The notes: generated by a model from the letters alone, not told the origin. DNA of 64,000 bases from Macrolepiota albuminosa (GCA_027475525.1 JAMWFC010000124.1:124001-188000); one strand, 5' to 3'. Positions 12,477 to 23,095 are shown, numbered from the stretch's first letter. Numbers and translations: made by a program.

Positions 12477-12949
12477 TGTTAGGAAACTTCTCATTTCTTC
12501 CTTCCTTCACTTCTTGTCTCTTCACTTTTCTTTCATTTATTTATTTATTTCTTCTGACATTATCTCATTTTACTGTTTCTATTTTTTCAACACTATCTGT
12601 CAGTACTATTCTCAGCCCTTGAGGTGCTCTGGTTCTCTAGCTACCATTCAGACAAGCATAGGCCCTTTAGCACCGCTTCCAGACCACTTACATAAGCCAG
12701 AGTTTGTCAGAGTTTGCCCCTTATTTGTGCAATTGTTTGTATAGGCAATTTTTGAGTTTTTAAGGTTTTGTTATACTGTACAGTTGTTTCCCACACTTCA
12801 GAGGCCCCAGAAGCATTCAACCTGGCATAGGAAATCCCTAGACTTGTTCTTTTTAGATCTCCATCTGCCAGGTGAGTATTTATTATGATATTGTCAGTAC
12901 ATGCTCTAATACACTTTGGATCTCCCTCTGCCAGCTGTGTGACTAAGTC
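12477..12949 (+). repeat. Truncated family A LTR inside copia
   Basis: It matches the solo LTR 39766-40263 in the same orientation but starts TGTTAGGA and stops after CCAGCTGTGTGACTAAGTC, where the old Ty3 LTR begins at 12950. About 40 bp of its right end is missing. The old Ty3 element therefore inserted into this LTR, which had itself inserted into the copia integrase region. Confidence 0.75.
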
Positions 12950-13183
12950 TGTAATGAAGTTACTATTGTGTGAGAGCTTACAGTTCATACTGCACAGAAT
13001 TAGATCAGTCTGATCTATTGACTATGTAGTATCAACACAAAATAAGCTGCTTAGTAAGTGGCAGGTATCTACATATTTATAATTATATAAATATTATTAT
13101 ATTATAATAAATATAATATAATATTCTAAGTTTATAGTAAGTAAAAGCTATATGGCCAACGCCACATAGCAGACTATGCTACA
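12950..13183 (-). repeat. 3' LTR of the old family B Ty3 element
   Basis: 234 bp, TGTAATGAAG to ATGCTACA, with a long AT-rich centre (13075-13140). The internal side is CACTCCCC, matching the ACATACCCCCC polypurine complement of the intact element. About 196 bp is shared with 36276-36471. Confidence 0.8.
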
Positions 13184-13225
13184 CACTCCCCAATTAGACC
13201 AAACTATGGTTTCAAAACACTCCGA

Positions 13226-15435
13226 TAGTCAGGCCATTGGTAAGTCAGGGATGGGGGCAATTGGAGAGTCTTTGGGCTCCTGAAATGAATTGGCAGTTGC
13301 ATTGTTCATATTGTAGTTGAGGAGTTTATCCTCAGGTGCGGGCTTGTGAGAGGTGGCCAATGGCCCTGCTAGAAGCAGGGAGTCATCATAGTCCTGTAGC
13401 AGGGACAGCGTAATAGTGGGGTCAAAAGTTGGCCCCAGAGGAGGGGGTTGGGAATCGGAGAGATCCCCATTGTCAGATGGGTACTGGCATGTCCAGATTT
13501 CTTGGGCGTGAATATCTTGCCTGATGAGAAAATACATCTTCTTGGTGAATGCATTGTCAAATACACAACAACTCTCTTGCTGCTGGAGCATTAGTCATTG
13601 GTGGTCGCCAATGGTGGCTTTACGCCATCTATCCTACTGAGCAAGAGACTAAGGTGTCCCATAGTGATCAAGGCATTGCAGCCTCTTGTCGTCAATGGCA
13701 GCCACCTCATTGTAGAGCTGGCTGTCACTAAAGAAAATGTGGGCCAAGAAGATAACCCCATACATGTATGCATAGTCAGCCCAGCTAACCAGGATTTGAT
13801 TGTAAAGAAGGACACATAACATGTCCAAAGTGGTAAAGACAGAAGCTAAGGCTTCCAGAATATCCACAATCTGAGCCTCAAAGTTTGAGTCCTTGGTGGA
13901 CAGGGGCACAAAGGATTGCCCCATAGCTGCCTCGTATTCAGCAATGGCCTCTTTATAAAGGCCTGGCCATGCAAAGACATAAGCCAGGTGTTTGTGCACC
14001 GTGGACTTGAATGGGTGGCTCATGCAGAGAGCACGTACAAGCGCAAATCCAAAGAGGCTGCACTAGTGAATGCACATAGCACAGTCCATGGCCAGACCAG
14101 TCCACATATTGGGTGTTCCAGGATACTCATAGAGAAGGGCATATGAGCCCAGATAGTCCAAAGCAAAGAGTTGCTTTGGGTCAGGGGGAGTCAGGCCAAT
14201 GACAGCCAGCCTCTCACTTTTCTTGTGATGGTAGATCTATGAAGAAACAATCATCTGTGGGACTTTCTCCTACTCCTCCAAACTTGCAAAAGGTACTGCA
14301 ATGGTTTTGTATGGGACCTCATCAAGTAATTGAGACATTACTCTATTTCAGGCTGTGGGGTAACAATTTATAGTCACCTGTTTGAATTCATTGAGCAGGA
14401 GGTAGCCCAACTGATGCTGACAAATCAGCATAAACTGGTTGTTCACCAGTTCATGGAGCCTGTGGAGCTCTTGAGGGCTGTGGGAGAACCTGCAAGGTGC
14501 AACTTGGTATACCTTACTGTTGTGGAGCATATGTGTGGCATTGCCCTCTTTGTTGGCCTCGAAGGCCCTGGCTGTGTGGGCTTCTTGCCCAATGAAGATA
14601 GTGTTGGTTACTGGTGACCAGTAAAATTGGGGAGACAACCCTGTACCAAAGAACGAGTTCTGACACTTGATAGTGTGATCACAATAGATCACAATGCCAA
14701 GCACATCAGGAATGTGCCTGGTCTCATCTTTGAGGAGGGCAGCTCCTTGTTTGGCACTATCTTGCATCCAACAGTCCATCTTGGCCTGTTGATTACTGTT
14801 GCGCCAGTCGTGTGCTATATATTGTGCTGCAGTTTCATGTGGCACCAGGGATTCCATACAAGCCTCTTTAGGCTCCTCATACCATTCATCATCAGAGGGT
14901 GGGGATGGCAGCCTCTCTGGCCTAGCATTTTCTGAATGTGGGTCCATTACCTACACACACTGAGGGTATCAGGCAGGAGGGCCCTCTACCAATATGGCAG
15001 GTAAAAAAGGGATGTTAGCCCCCAGAGCTCTTTTTGGGGCATCCTGGGGGAAGTGCACATTAACATATGCGTGCCCTTCCAGGTTCTTACTCCAATGGTC
15101 CTTTTGGAGTTGCAAGGCCTTAGCCTCAGTGGTGCATGTACTGACACCCTGAGAACTCTGCTCCCCAGAGTGCGTGGTAGATACCACAGATAGTGGTCAT
15201 GAAGATGCAACCTCGGATGTGCCACTAGCAAGGCGCTGAATCAGCCAGGGGGTGACTGGAGCAGGGATATTGTGATAGAGGAGGATGTTGCCCTAGGCCA
15301 GCCTCCTGGCCAGGAATAACAACGCTTGACTGAGTCAAGCAGGAGGGCATGTCCTCCACTCCTTGCCAATGCGCCCTTTTGCTGGAGTCGGTGTCCCGAC
15401 TTGGAGGTGTAGTCTGCTGCTTATGAGTGGCTAAT
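13226..15435 (-). pseudogene. ORF3 of the old Ty3 element, 3' two-thirds
   Basis: This is homologous to the C-terminal domain of the ORF3 protein at 16024-18957. At 14348-14947 it reads NSFFGTGLSPQFYWSPVTNTIF, YQVAPCRFSHSPQELHRL and YLLLNEF, matching NSCFRGALSHCTYYSYATNT, APRGLPRTPLELDRL and YMLITEL. At 13649-14023 it reads AWPGLYKEAIAEYEA and SWADYAYMYGVIFLAHIFF, matching ARPGLYREAIASYDA and EWVDHAYTYGVVFLEQQF. Several stops and frameshifts interrupt it. The young Ty3 element entered at 15436, and the 5' part continues at 26889-27864. The CTAAT duplication flanks that insertion. Confidence 0.85.
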
Positions 15436-15611
15436 TGTAACCTGCGGTTACTAGTTAGAACTATCTGTGTATTTCACACAGTGCTAAATCAGACCGCAAT
15501 ATCGGATTTGACTAGTACTTAGTGCGAAAACAAGATGTTCTCTTACGTAATACTCTACTAAAGGATTATAGCGTCGTTGACGCTGATGGTAAGACGGATG
15601 ACTCCGTTACA
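15436..15611 (-). repeat. 3' LTR of the intact Ty3 element
   Basis: 176 bp, TGTAAC...GTTACA, identical by eye to 26708-26883. It is followed internally by TACCCCCCAATGAG (15612-15625), the reverse complement of the polypurine tract. Confidence 0.95.
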
Positions 15612-16023
15612 TACCCCCCAATGAGACCGAATACTCGGTCTTGATCACGGGAGGTAGAACGAAATGAACGATGCACGGTAGTGCAACAACGACGAAAGAT
15701 GCACGATAGTGCAATAACGATGAAAGATGCACGGTAGTGCAATAACGGATGGATGCACGCGTGTTGCGTGGCTGAGAGGCGTTAGTACTCATGCGCAATG
15801 AAGATATGTCGGCCGGACACAAGAGACAGCAGTCCTTATCAGACACAGGCGCAGGGGACGCCAGCAGTAGGTAGTCAATGGTGTATATAATAAAAGTATA
15901 AAAAACAAGAAAAATGACCCCTCCTCTGGGTCCGCTGTATCTACACGCGACTCTAAAGTGCGTATCAGCTGGAATGGCTCGAGTCAAATACTCAGAGGTA
16001 CATACAAAATTGTATACAAGGGT

Positions 16024-18957
16024 CTAGGACCCGGATGACGATGCTCCCGCGACAGCGCCCGTCTCAGTCACCATTGCCTCCTCCTCCAGTGCGACGTTAA
16101 TCGCGGGAGGGGGAGGCGCCGATTCCGTCCTCGGTGGGGTTATAGGCCCCTCGGCTGCAGGCGTGTCTACCACCATAGGCTCTGTTAGTGCGACGTTAAT
16201 CGCTGAAGCGGTGGTGGTAAGCGTACCCTGCTCTGCCGTGCGTGACAGGAGATTGACCCGGCCTGGGTCCATGTCTGCTGCTGGCAGGTCATGCGCTGCC
16301 GAGCGTTTTAGGAGATTGACCCGATTCGGGTCCATGCCAATCAAGTAATAGAGGCCGTTGGCCTCAGGATTTTCCGGGAGCTTGCTCTCCTCGTGGTGCT
16401 TGAACATCAGACGATAGTGATCGTCTTCAGTCATCTCCCGCCATCCATCCCATTGCGGGATTGCGGCGGGGGTGCCATACTTGGAGAGGCGCTCCATACG
16501 CTCGTCATCAACCTGCTTAAAGATGTCCATAGACATCGTGGGGGAGTGGAACTGCTGTTCCAGGAAGACTACGCCGTACGTGTACGCGTGGTCCACCCAT
16601 TCCAGCGGAATCCGGTTGTGTAACAAGACGCGTAACGCGTCGTCGTCGGAGAAGTTCCGTGCATGGTCGTCGGGCACGTGAACTTGATGAATTTCGAGCT
16701 GCGGCCCACGTTGGGGCTCAAATGGCTGCTCGGGAAACATGGCGTCATACGAGGCAATCGCCTCTCGGTAAAGCCCTGGTCGGGCCACGACGAGGGTCAT
16801 GCGCCGTACGATCACCGGCTTGGCTGCGCTGTTAGCGCACAATGCTCGACATAAGGCGAACCCAAAGAGGGTCCGCCAGTGCATGCGGTAGGCATGATCC
16901 ACGGCGATACCTTGATAGGTATTCTCCAGCCCAGGTCGACCAAAGACCAGCGCGTACTGCGCCAGTTGGTCCAAGTCGAACGGTGTGGCTGGATCCTGAG
17001 CGCGCATTACGCGCAGCGCCGTGGTGCCATCGTCTTTCGTGCGCAAAAAGCGCCCCGGAATGTGTCGTCGCTCGACAAGAGCGAGGTCGTCAGGGCCCTG
17101 CATCGGGTTGACGAGGTCTTGGTACCTAGGCTCCTTCATCAGGAGCTGCATGGTTCGGTCGTGCAGAGCCTCCACTGTTCGCTGTGCGAACATCTGGAGC
17201 TCTGTGATCAGCATATACGCGACGATTCTGTCGCGACGCGGGACGTGTACATTGGCGTAATACTTATAGAGCCGGTCCAGCTCTAGAGGAGTGCGGGGAA
17301 GACCGCGTGGGGCGTGCTTGTAAACAATCGTGCCCGGTATGTGGGCAGGATGGCCAGAGGAATATTCGTATGACGCCGCTCTATTGGCGTCAGCTCCCAT
17401 CAACACCGTATTCGTGGCATACGAATAATAGGTGCAATGGCTGAGTGCTCCTCTAAAGCACGAGTTCATTCGCTCGATATCGAGCGGACCCCACACCTTC
17501 ACCCCCAAGCCATCGGGGATCCTCCCCGAACATTCGTCCTCGGCCCTCTCCTTCTGGGCCTTTAGCTCCTTGGCGTGAATCGCCTTCTTCTTTGCGATGC
17601 GCTTATTGCGCGCTACTCGTTGGAATCGGTCTGCGGCCGATTCCCCCTCCTCCCCGTCCTCCTCCTGCTCCGAGCTCGACTCCCCATAGTCGCTCTCGTC
17701 GGACAGGGACGGTACTGGTTTCTTGCCCTTATCGGGCCTAGTCTTTCCCCTCGAGGTCGCCACCAGACCATCATACTGCTCCGGCGTACGGGGGTCTGGG
17801 GTCAAGACGACCACGGGATACTTTACTGGTGGGGCCGGTACAAACACCGGCAACATGAATAACATCTGGACTTCTCCCGCTCGTGCGGGAATGCCAGCAG
17901 GAAAGAGTATAACCTCCAATTTGGAGGCATCAAGGGGCGGCTTACGGCCGCGACGCTGACGAGACGGCCCCGACTTGGTCAGGGCGGACGATTCGGGTTG
18001 TGGCTGAGCCACCGGAGGAGCAGGCGCATTTCGCGCCAGAGTATTCCCTCCAGGCCCAGCGCGAGGAGTAACAGTAACGGGCGCTTTTGGCGCCACAGCA
18101 ACGGGTTTGGACCCCCTAGGTGGGGCCCGAGACGATGCGGCTTCCCGCTGGCCCAAGGACAGACCTGCCAAGGGTTCACTGACGGCAGCCATCGACTCTG
18201 AAGAGGCCTGCGAGCCCGACTCGGGTACCCGCGATGACGAAGCCACGGGCTGAGGAGGCTGCTCATGGCGCGCGAATTGCGCTTCCGACGGCATCCTTGC
18301 CTGTGGAGGAGCGACCGGTCGACTGGGCTGATATCTCGCCCTCTTGACCTCAGCGGTCGATTCCTCGCTCGTGGTGATTTTGCGCTTAGACGCGCGCTCG
18401 ATCTGCTCCAGCGCTGAGACGCGCTGCCTCTTCATCAGCTCGATCTGGTCGAGCAATCCCTCCATCACCATCACGGCCAAACTGTCCTGCAGAAAGGACG
18501 CAGTTGCAGGGACTGGCTGTCCCGCTGCTTCCAGTCTGCCCAACAACCTATCTGACCCAACTACACTCTGCGCTTGTGGCGCAGGCTCCTCATACGACTC
18601 TGCTGCGGGCCGATGAGCCCATGGAACTGACGGCGGCCCCGTCACCACACCTGCATACGTCGGATACGACGCAGACGAGCGTGAGGGCGGTTCCTGATAG
18701 TACCTATCCTCCGGGCGCCCATAGCGCCCATCATCATCGACCTCCATCTCTTGCGAGTGGAGGGGCGTTTGGTAAGGAAGCGGCTCCTCGCGGCCCGGGT
18801 AGGCCACGCCCGCTGACTGCAACTGACTCGCCGCCGGATATGGCGGCTGCCTCTGAAAATGGGACAACTGAGATGACGACTGTATATTCGGGGGTCTCCC
18901 CCCTCCACTAGAGCCTTGCCGGCTCTGATCAATTTTTTGCGGCCCCCAATAGGCCAT
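16024..18957 (-). CDS. ORF3, large third gene of the Ty3 element, unknown function (977 aa)
   Basis: The gene follows pol in the place of a retroviral env but encodes no signal peptide or membrane segment. I start it at ATG 18957 (MAYWGPQKIDQ). The frame is open upstream, but only non-ATG codons are available there. Residues 1 to about 470 are low-complexity, rich in Pro, Gln, Ser and Ala. They include a basic patch (SRQRRGRKPP), an acidic run (ESDYGESSSEQEEDGEEGE) and a Lys/Arg helix (NKRIAKKKAIHAKELKAQKE). About 478-855 looks globular and is conserved in two decayed relatives: NSCFRGAL, TNTVLMGADANRA, ARPGLYREAI, EWVDHAYTYGV and WDGW. The tail repeats MDPxRVNLLxR twice (about 870-905) and has two INVAL motifs. 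I know no named family. A nucleic-acid-binding or particle-associated role is speculation. Confidence 0.85.
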   Translation of the reverse strand: MAYWGPQKIDQSRQGSSGGGRPPNIQSSSQLSHFQRQPPYPAASQLQSAGVAYPGREEPLPYQTPLHSQEMEVDDDGRYGRPEDRYYQEPPSRSSASYPTYAGVVTGPPSVPWAHRPAAESYEEPAPQAQSVVGSDRLLGRLEAAGQPVPATASFLQDSLAVMVMEGLLDQIELMKRQRVSALEQIERASKRKITTSEESTAEVKRARYQPSRPVAPPQARMPSEAQFARHEQPPQPVASSSRVPESGSQASSESMAAVSEPLAGLSLGQREAASSRAPPRGSKPVAVAPKAPVTVTPRAGPGGNTLARNAPAPPVAQPQPESSALTKSGPSRQRRGRKPPLDASKLEVILFPAGIPARAGEVQMLFMLPVFVPAPPVKYPVVVLTPDPRTPEQYDGLVATSRGKTRPDKGKKPVPSLSDESDYGESSSEQEEDGEEGESAADRFQRVARNKRIAKKKAIHAKELKAQKERAEDECSGRIPDGLGVKVWGPLDIERMNSCFRGALSHCTYYSYATNTVLMGADANRAASYEYSSGHPAHIPGTIVYKHAPRGLPRTPLELDRLYKYYANVHVPRRDRIVAYMLITELQMFAQRTVEALHDRTMQLLMKEPRYQDLVNPMQGPDDLALVERRHIPGRFLRTKDDGTTALRVMRAQDPATPFDLDQLAQYALVFGRPGLENTYQGIAVDHAYRMHWRTLFGFALCRALCANSAAKPVIVRRMTLVVARPGLYREAIASYDAMFPEQPFEPQRGPQLEIHQVHVPDDHARNFSDDDALRVLLHNRIPLEWVDHAYTYGVVFLEQQFHSPTMSMDIFKQVDDERMERLSKYGTPAAIPQWDGWREMTEDDHYRLMFKHHEESKLPENPEANGLYYLIGMDPNRVNLLKRSAAHDLPAADMDPGRVNLLSRTAEQGTLTTTASAINVALTEPMVVDTPAAEGPITPPRTESAPPPPAINVALEEEAMVTETGAVAGASSSGS

Positions 18958-18990
18958 TCTAAAGCAACACGTAGACGACGTGTATTGGGA

Positions 18991-19011
18991 CTGAGGAAAG
19001 AAAGAAAAAAA
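18991..19011 (-). promoter_or_regulatory. Putative 3' splice site upstream of ORF3
   Basis: On the minus strand a run of 20 pyrimidines interrupted only by the final AG (TTTTTTTCTTTC...CCTCAG) ends at 18991, 33 nt before the ORF3 ATG. It looks like a spliceosomal acceptor. The old relative has a longer pyrimidine tract in the same place (about 27867-27893) ending CCTCAA, 2 nt before its ATG. A possible donor, GTAAGAG, lies in the 5' LTR (26813-26818). Splicing is inference. Confidence 0.5.
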
Positions 19012-19183
19012 CAGTCTCCCAACTCCGCCAGTGGTGTAAACAACCACAAACACACGCCACCCGGCGCCGCGTCGGCGATCATAATCGCCTAAATAGTTAC
19101 AATCACAGCCACACTTAGTGGCCACCCGGTCATTTACCGGCAATCAAAGTGGACTTCGTCCACATTCCACCACCACACGCGCA

Positions 19184-22100
19184 TTACGCGCGTTTTGCTA
19201 GCTGCTGAGGGCGTTTCACGCCCTGCAGCTCTAGATACCTGTCCATCGCTGCAAGGTCTTTGCAGTTTACTAGCGGTTCCCAGGTAGTATCACCTAAGCT
19301 CCACCTTACCTCGAATTCGAGGCTTCCCCTTGTCCAACGATGACCTATCAGGTCATCTACGAACCACTCCTGGTCATTACCAGTTCCAAAATCATACGGC
19401 TCCGGAGTTGCTCGATTAGGAAAGAGCGCATCACTACTGGCCATATATGGTCGCAATAGCGACACATGAAATTTGGGGACTATCCTACGCGCTTGCAGCG
19501 CATGGGGTAGTTCCAGCACGTAGTTCGACGTACTCGGCTCCGCTTCAAGGACCTTATACGGTCCAATCCACTTTGGACACAACTTACTCGCTCTGCCTTT
19601 CGGCAGGTTCAGGTTCTTCGTAGAAAGGTACACTAGATTCCCTTTCTCGATTTCTGGTTCCTCACGTCTGCGACTATTCGCGTGTTTGGTTTGCCAGACG
19701 CGCGATTCTATAATCGCATCATGGGCATCTGCCAGATTCCTTAGCGCGTTGCGCGCAAACTGCTTGACTCCCACATGAATAGCTTCGTCCGTACGAAGTT
19801 CACGAATCATGGATGGCATGTAGCCATTGTTGAGTTCAAAGGGTGAGTACCCTGTAGTCTCTGATATGCTCGCATTTATCGCGAATTCCACGAGTGGGCA
19901 TCTATCCACCCAGTCCTTCTGGTCAGGACGTACGAATGCTCGCAAGATCTGTGCGATATTTCTATTCGCACGTTCCGTTTGACCATCCGTTTGCGGATGA
20001 AACGATGTCGACATGAGCAACTTTGCTCCTAGCAGTTTGTGCAACTCCTTCCACCATTTGGAAGTAAACTTAGCATCTCGATCGCTCACGATCGAGCTGG
20101 GCAGTCCATGGAGACGTACTATCTCCTTGAGATAGATCCACGACAAGTCTGACGCGGTCATGGTGGTTCTCACCGGAATGAGATGGACCATACTGGTCAT
20201 TCTGCAGATGACTACCCACAGGTAGTTAAAGCCTTTCGACTCGGGGAACGGACCTATAAAGTCCATCCCAATCGAATCCCAGGGTTTGACCGGGATGGGT
20301 AGCGAATGCAGCTTTCCTGGTGGCTTCAAAGTCGACACTTTCGACTGTTGACATAGCTCGCATGTCGAGCAGAATTGGCTCGTCTCTTTGGCCATTTGCG
20401 GCCACCAGTACCAGCGTCGCACGTAGTCCAGCGTTTTCTGAGTTCCGAAGTGGCCCACCACTGTGTGGGCCTGATCCAGGATAGTCGTAATTAACGACCT
20501 CTCCCGGGGGATGCAGATGACTTTGGACCCCGCGGGTCTGATAAGGTAGATGAGCTGTTGCTCCACCTTGAAGCGCGGGTGCGCTTGGATATTGTTCAGA
20601 ATCTCTACGCAGAGATTATCACCCTTGTATCCCTGTTGGATACGTGTGCGGAACTGCTCATTGCCTAGGTCGGCCGGTGCAGGAATATGGTCTTGTGACT
20701 CCAATGCTTGCTGGAGCGTCATCTCAGCACCTCTCGTAGGCACCTCTTGCCTCGTCTCTTCACGAAGCTGAGGGGCCGCATGCTCCAGCAATACCTGGGC
20801 TTCGATATCGCGAATTTCTCGCTGTTCGTGCAGTCGCTTACTGCGACGTGTTTCCTGCGCTCGCATGGCGCGTAGCTCGACCCTATGTTCCTTGATTTCG
20901 TGGAACCGATGCAGGGGCAAGTCTTCGCCTTCGGGGTCAATACGTTTGTCCGCCTGGACATAGTCATGCGCGTCATGGACGTCATCTCGAGTATCACTCT
21001 CGAAATATCGAGACAGGCAGTCTGCGACTTTGTTCAATTCACCCTTCACATAGGTGATGTCGAACTGATACCGCGACATGTAGTCGATCCAGCGACGTTG
21101 CCGCGGAGATAGGTGCACCTGAGTCTTGAAAAACTCTAGTGCTTTATGATCCGTAATGATATGGATCTTGTATCCCATCAGTTTATCCTCCCATTTTAGG
21201 AGGGCTTCCAGGATAGCGAGTGTTTCTAACTCGTGTACAGCATAATTCTGCTGGGCAGCAGTGAATTTACGGGACATAAACCCCGCTGGTCGGCAAGTTT
21301 GCCATGTTTTACCCTGGCCAAACATGGCCCCAACCCCAGTCTTCGACGCATCGCAAATGAGCCAGATGGGCTCGTCGATGCGTGGGTCAATTGGCCGGAT
21401 GACCGGCGTTTTCGCGCATATGCGCTTAATCATCTCAAAACACCGCTGATGCAGCGGTCTCCAATGAAACGGTGACCCATTCTGGGTCATGGCCATAAGT
21501 GGCCCAGTGTATGCAGTGATGTCTGGCAAGAAATTGCCAATATAGTTCACCAGTCCGACAAATCGTTGGATATCGTTATACGTGCGTGGAGTACGCCACT
21601 CTCGGATTTGGTCGAGCTTATCCGTATCAGGATGAATGCCCTTCTCGTCAATGACGTGACCGAGACAATCTATACTCGTTGCGTACAACTCGCACTTCTT
21701 CCATTTGAGATAGAGGCTGGCCTTCCGTAGTCGTTCAAATACGACTCGTAGGTGCTGCTCATGCTCCTCAATGGAGTCAGAAAATATGAATATATCGTCT
21801 AAATAGACGTGCATGAACTTCCCGATTACATCTCGGAAGATTGAGGTCATTAACCTCTGAAATGTCGCCGGTGCATTACAATCACCAATCTGCATGATGT
21901 TACTCACAAACGTCCCCATCAGGGACGAGAACAGTGTCTTCGGTATATCCTCTTCGCGGATGCGAACCTGTTCGTACGCGTCTGTGAGGTCGATTTTCGA
22001 CCGATACTTCGCTGTCGCAACATCTTCTCGTATCACTTCCTGATCTGGAAGAGGTGTTACATCCTTGACGGTATTATCATTGCGCTGTCGCGCGTCCAAT

Positions 22101-23095
22101 GCCGTCCGCAACGTTCCATCCTTCTTGGGGATACAAAGCAATGGTGCAGCTTGCACCGCTGGTCGTGGTTCCCACCACTTCGCGTTTATGTATCTATTCG
22201 TCTTTTCACGAAGTTGATCCTGAAGTGCTCGCGGACAGCGAGGCAAATGATACTTGTACTGCTTGTTATCGTCAATGAGGTTGATCTCATGATTAACCTC
22301 CCGCCACGGAGGAAGCTCCTCCTTCGTTCCATTGACGATATCAGCAAACTCCCGTTGCCATTGCTGGCGCAATCGAGGAATATCCTCCTCTGTAAGGCTC
22401 AAAGCCTTGCCTTTTCCTTTGACTACGCGTGCTACACGCGGCTGAACCTTTGGCTCAAATCGCTCCCGTAAGGCACGTACGTGCTCTTCTATGAGATCTC
22501 CCGGGTTCAACCTTACAACGGGTTGTCTACCCCCCACTCTCGTCGCACTTAACGACGACTGCACGCTTCTCGCTTTCAGCGAAAGCCCATCCAGTACGAT
22601 ATCCACTGTTTCGGATATCTCATCCTCTCGTGCATGACGGTACACTTCCCCCGTCTGGGTCGCCTGCCCCCGTCCCATGGTCTGCGTCACCATTGACGCC
22701 ACCAATTCGTTCCACTCTCGTGGCATACGTGGGTCATACGCCCATTGCACTCCTGGCCGTGGCACTGGTCGATCCATTAGCGACCTAGTGCTACCCACAG
22801 TTCCCATCGTACTGTATACCTCGTCCTCGACGAGATCCTCCACCTTCACTCGAGAGCTAGTCGGCTGGCATTCCAGCGACTCCACCACGCGTTTACTACG
22901 CTCATTCTTGCACTGCGCAGCCTGTTTAGGCTTTCCATTGGTACACCCAGTCACATCCGGGTGCTTCCCCGTCTTCAGAGTTCCTTGGAACTCTTCCTCA
23001 GTCATCAGTATAGCCGGCGAATCAGCCGGCAGGCTTTTCGGTGGGGCCTGTTCGTCCTCCACCTCCTGTACAGTCGCTCTCCTGCGACCATCTAG
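19184..23095 (-). CDS. Pol: RT, RNase H, integrase, chromodomain; same frame as gag
   Basis: 1303 codons are open after the gag UGA, and the first ATG in this frame comes only 30 codons in (23005). Pol is therefore probably made as a gag-pol readthrough product. RT: LLCIPKKDGTLRTALDAR, then MQIGDCNAPATFQRLM and YLDD (about residue 428). RNase H: LICDASKTGVGAMF, HELETLAILEALLKWE and ITDHKALEF. Integrase zinc finger: H-x-H and CxxC (VVGHFGTQKT...CSTCELC, about 875-918). Catalytic core: GMDFIGPF, SDRDAKFTS and HPQTDGQTERANR (D, D, E at about 944-1040). A chromodomain-like end (about 1233-1290) reads WFVDDLIGHRW...FEVRWSLGDTTWEP. All catalytic residues appear intact. It copies the RNA genome and integrates the cDNA. 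Confidence 0.93.
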   Translation of the reverse strand, partial: LDGRRRATVQEVEDEQAPPKSLPADSPAILMTEEEFQGTLKTGKHPDVTGCTNGKPKQAAQCKNERSKRVVESLECQPTSSRVKVEDLVEDEVYSTMGTVGSTRSLMDRPVPRPGVQWAYDPRMPREWNELVASMVTQTMGRGQATQTGEVYRHAREDEISETVDIVLDGLSLKARSVQSSLSATRVGGRQPVVRLNPGDLIEEHVRALRERFEPKVQPRVARVVKGKGKALSLTEEDIPRLRQQWQREFADIVNGTKEELPPWREVNHEINLIDDNKQYKYHLPRCPRALQDQLREKTNRYINAKWWEPRPAVQAAPLLCIPKKDGTLRTALDARQRNDNTVKDVTPLPDQEVIREDVATAKYRSKIDLTDAYEQVRIREEDIPKTLFSSLMGTFVSNIMQIGDCNAPATFQRLMTSIFRDVIGKFMHVYLDDIFIFSDSIEEHEQHLRVVFERLRKASLYLKWKKCELYATSIDCLGHVIDEKGIHPDTDKLDQIREWRTPRTYNDIQRFVGLVNYIGNFLPDITAYTGPLMAMTQNGSPFHWRPLHQRCFEMIKRICAKTPVIRPIDPRIDEPIWLICDASKTGVGAMFGQGKTWQTCRPAGFMSRKFTAAQQNYAVHELETLAILEALLKWEDKLMGYKIHIITDHKALEFFKTQVHLSPRQRRWIDYMSRYQFDITYVKGELNKVADCLSRYFESDTRDDVHDAHDYVQADKRIDPEGEDLPLHRFHEIKEHRVELRAMRAQETRRSKRLHEQREIRDIEAQVLLEHAAPQLREETRQEVPTRGAEMTLQQALESQDHIPAPADLGNEQFRTRIQQGYKGDNLCVEILNNIQAHPRFKVEQQLIYLIRPAGSKVICIPRERSLITTILDQAHTVVGHFGTQKTLDYVRRWYWWPQMAKETSQFCSTCELCQQSKVSTLKPPGKLHSLPIPVKPWDSIGMDFIGPFPESKGFNYLWVVICRMTSMVHLIPVRTTMTASDLSWIYLKEIVRLHGLPSSIVSDRDAKFTSKWWKELHKLLGAKLLMSTSFHPQTDGQTERANRNIAQILRAFVRPDQKDWVDRCPLVEFAINASISETTGYSPFELNNGYMPSMIRELRTDEAIHVGVKQFARNALRNLADAHDAIIESRVWQTKHANSRRREEPEIEKGNLVYLSTKNLNLPKGRASKLCPKWIGPYKVLEAEPSTSNYVLELPHALQARRIVPKFHVSLLRPYMASSDALFPNRATPEPYDFGTGNDQEWFVDDLIGHRWTRGSLEFEVRWSLGDTTWEPLVNCKDLAAMDRYLELQGVKRPQQLAKRA

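Noticed and set aside
13075..13140. AT-only stretch as a replication origin or centromere signal
   Set aside because: The same stretch recurs at 36410-36460 as part of the LTR of the old Ty3 element.
16024..18957. ORF3 as a retroviral-type envelope gene
   Set aside because: The protein from its ATG has no signal peptide, no transmembrane segment and no furin-like site. It is rich in charged and disordered stretches.
18958..19143. Extension of ORF3 upstream to a TTG codon (62 more residues)
   Set aside because: There is no ATG in this stretch, and it contains the pyrimidine tract and CAG of a likely splice acceptor. The old relative also begins at an ATG just after such a tract.
23005..23062. 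Independent translation start for pol at a GTG (23062) or the first ATG (23005)
   Set aside because: Eukaryotic initiation at GTG is unlikely, and an internal ATG behind a 3.5-kb gag would be poorly reached. The open frame right up to the UGA favours readthrough.
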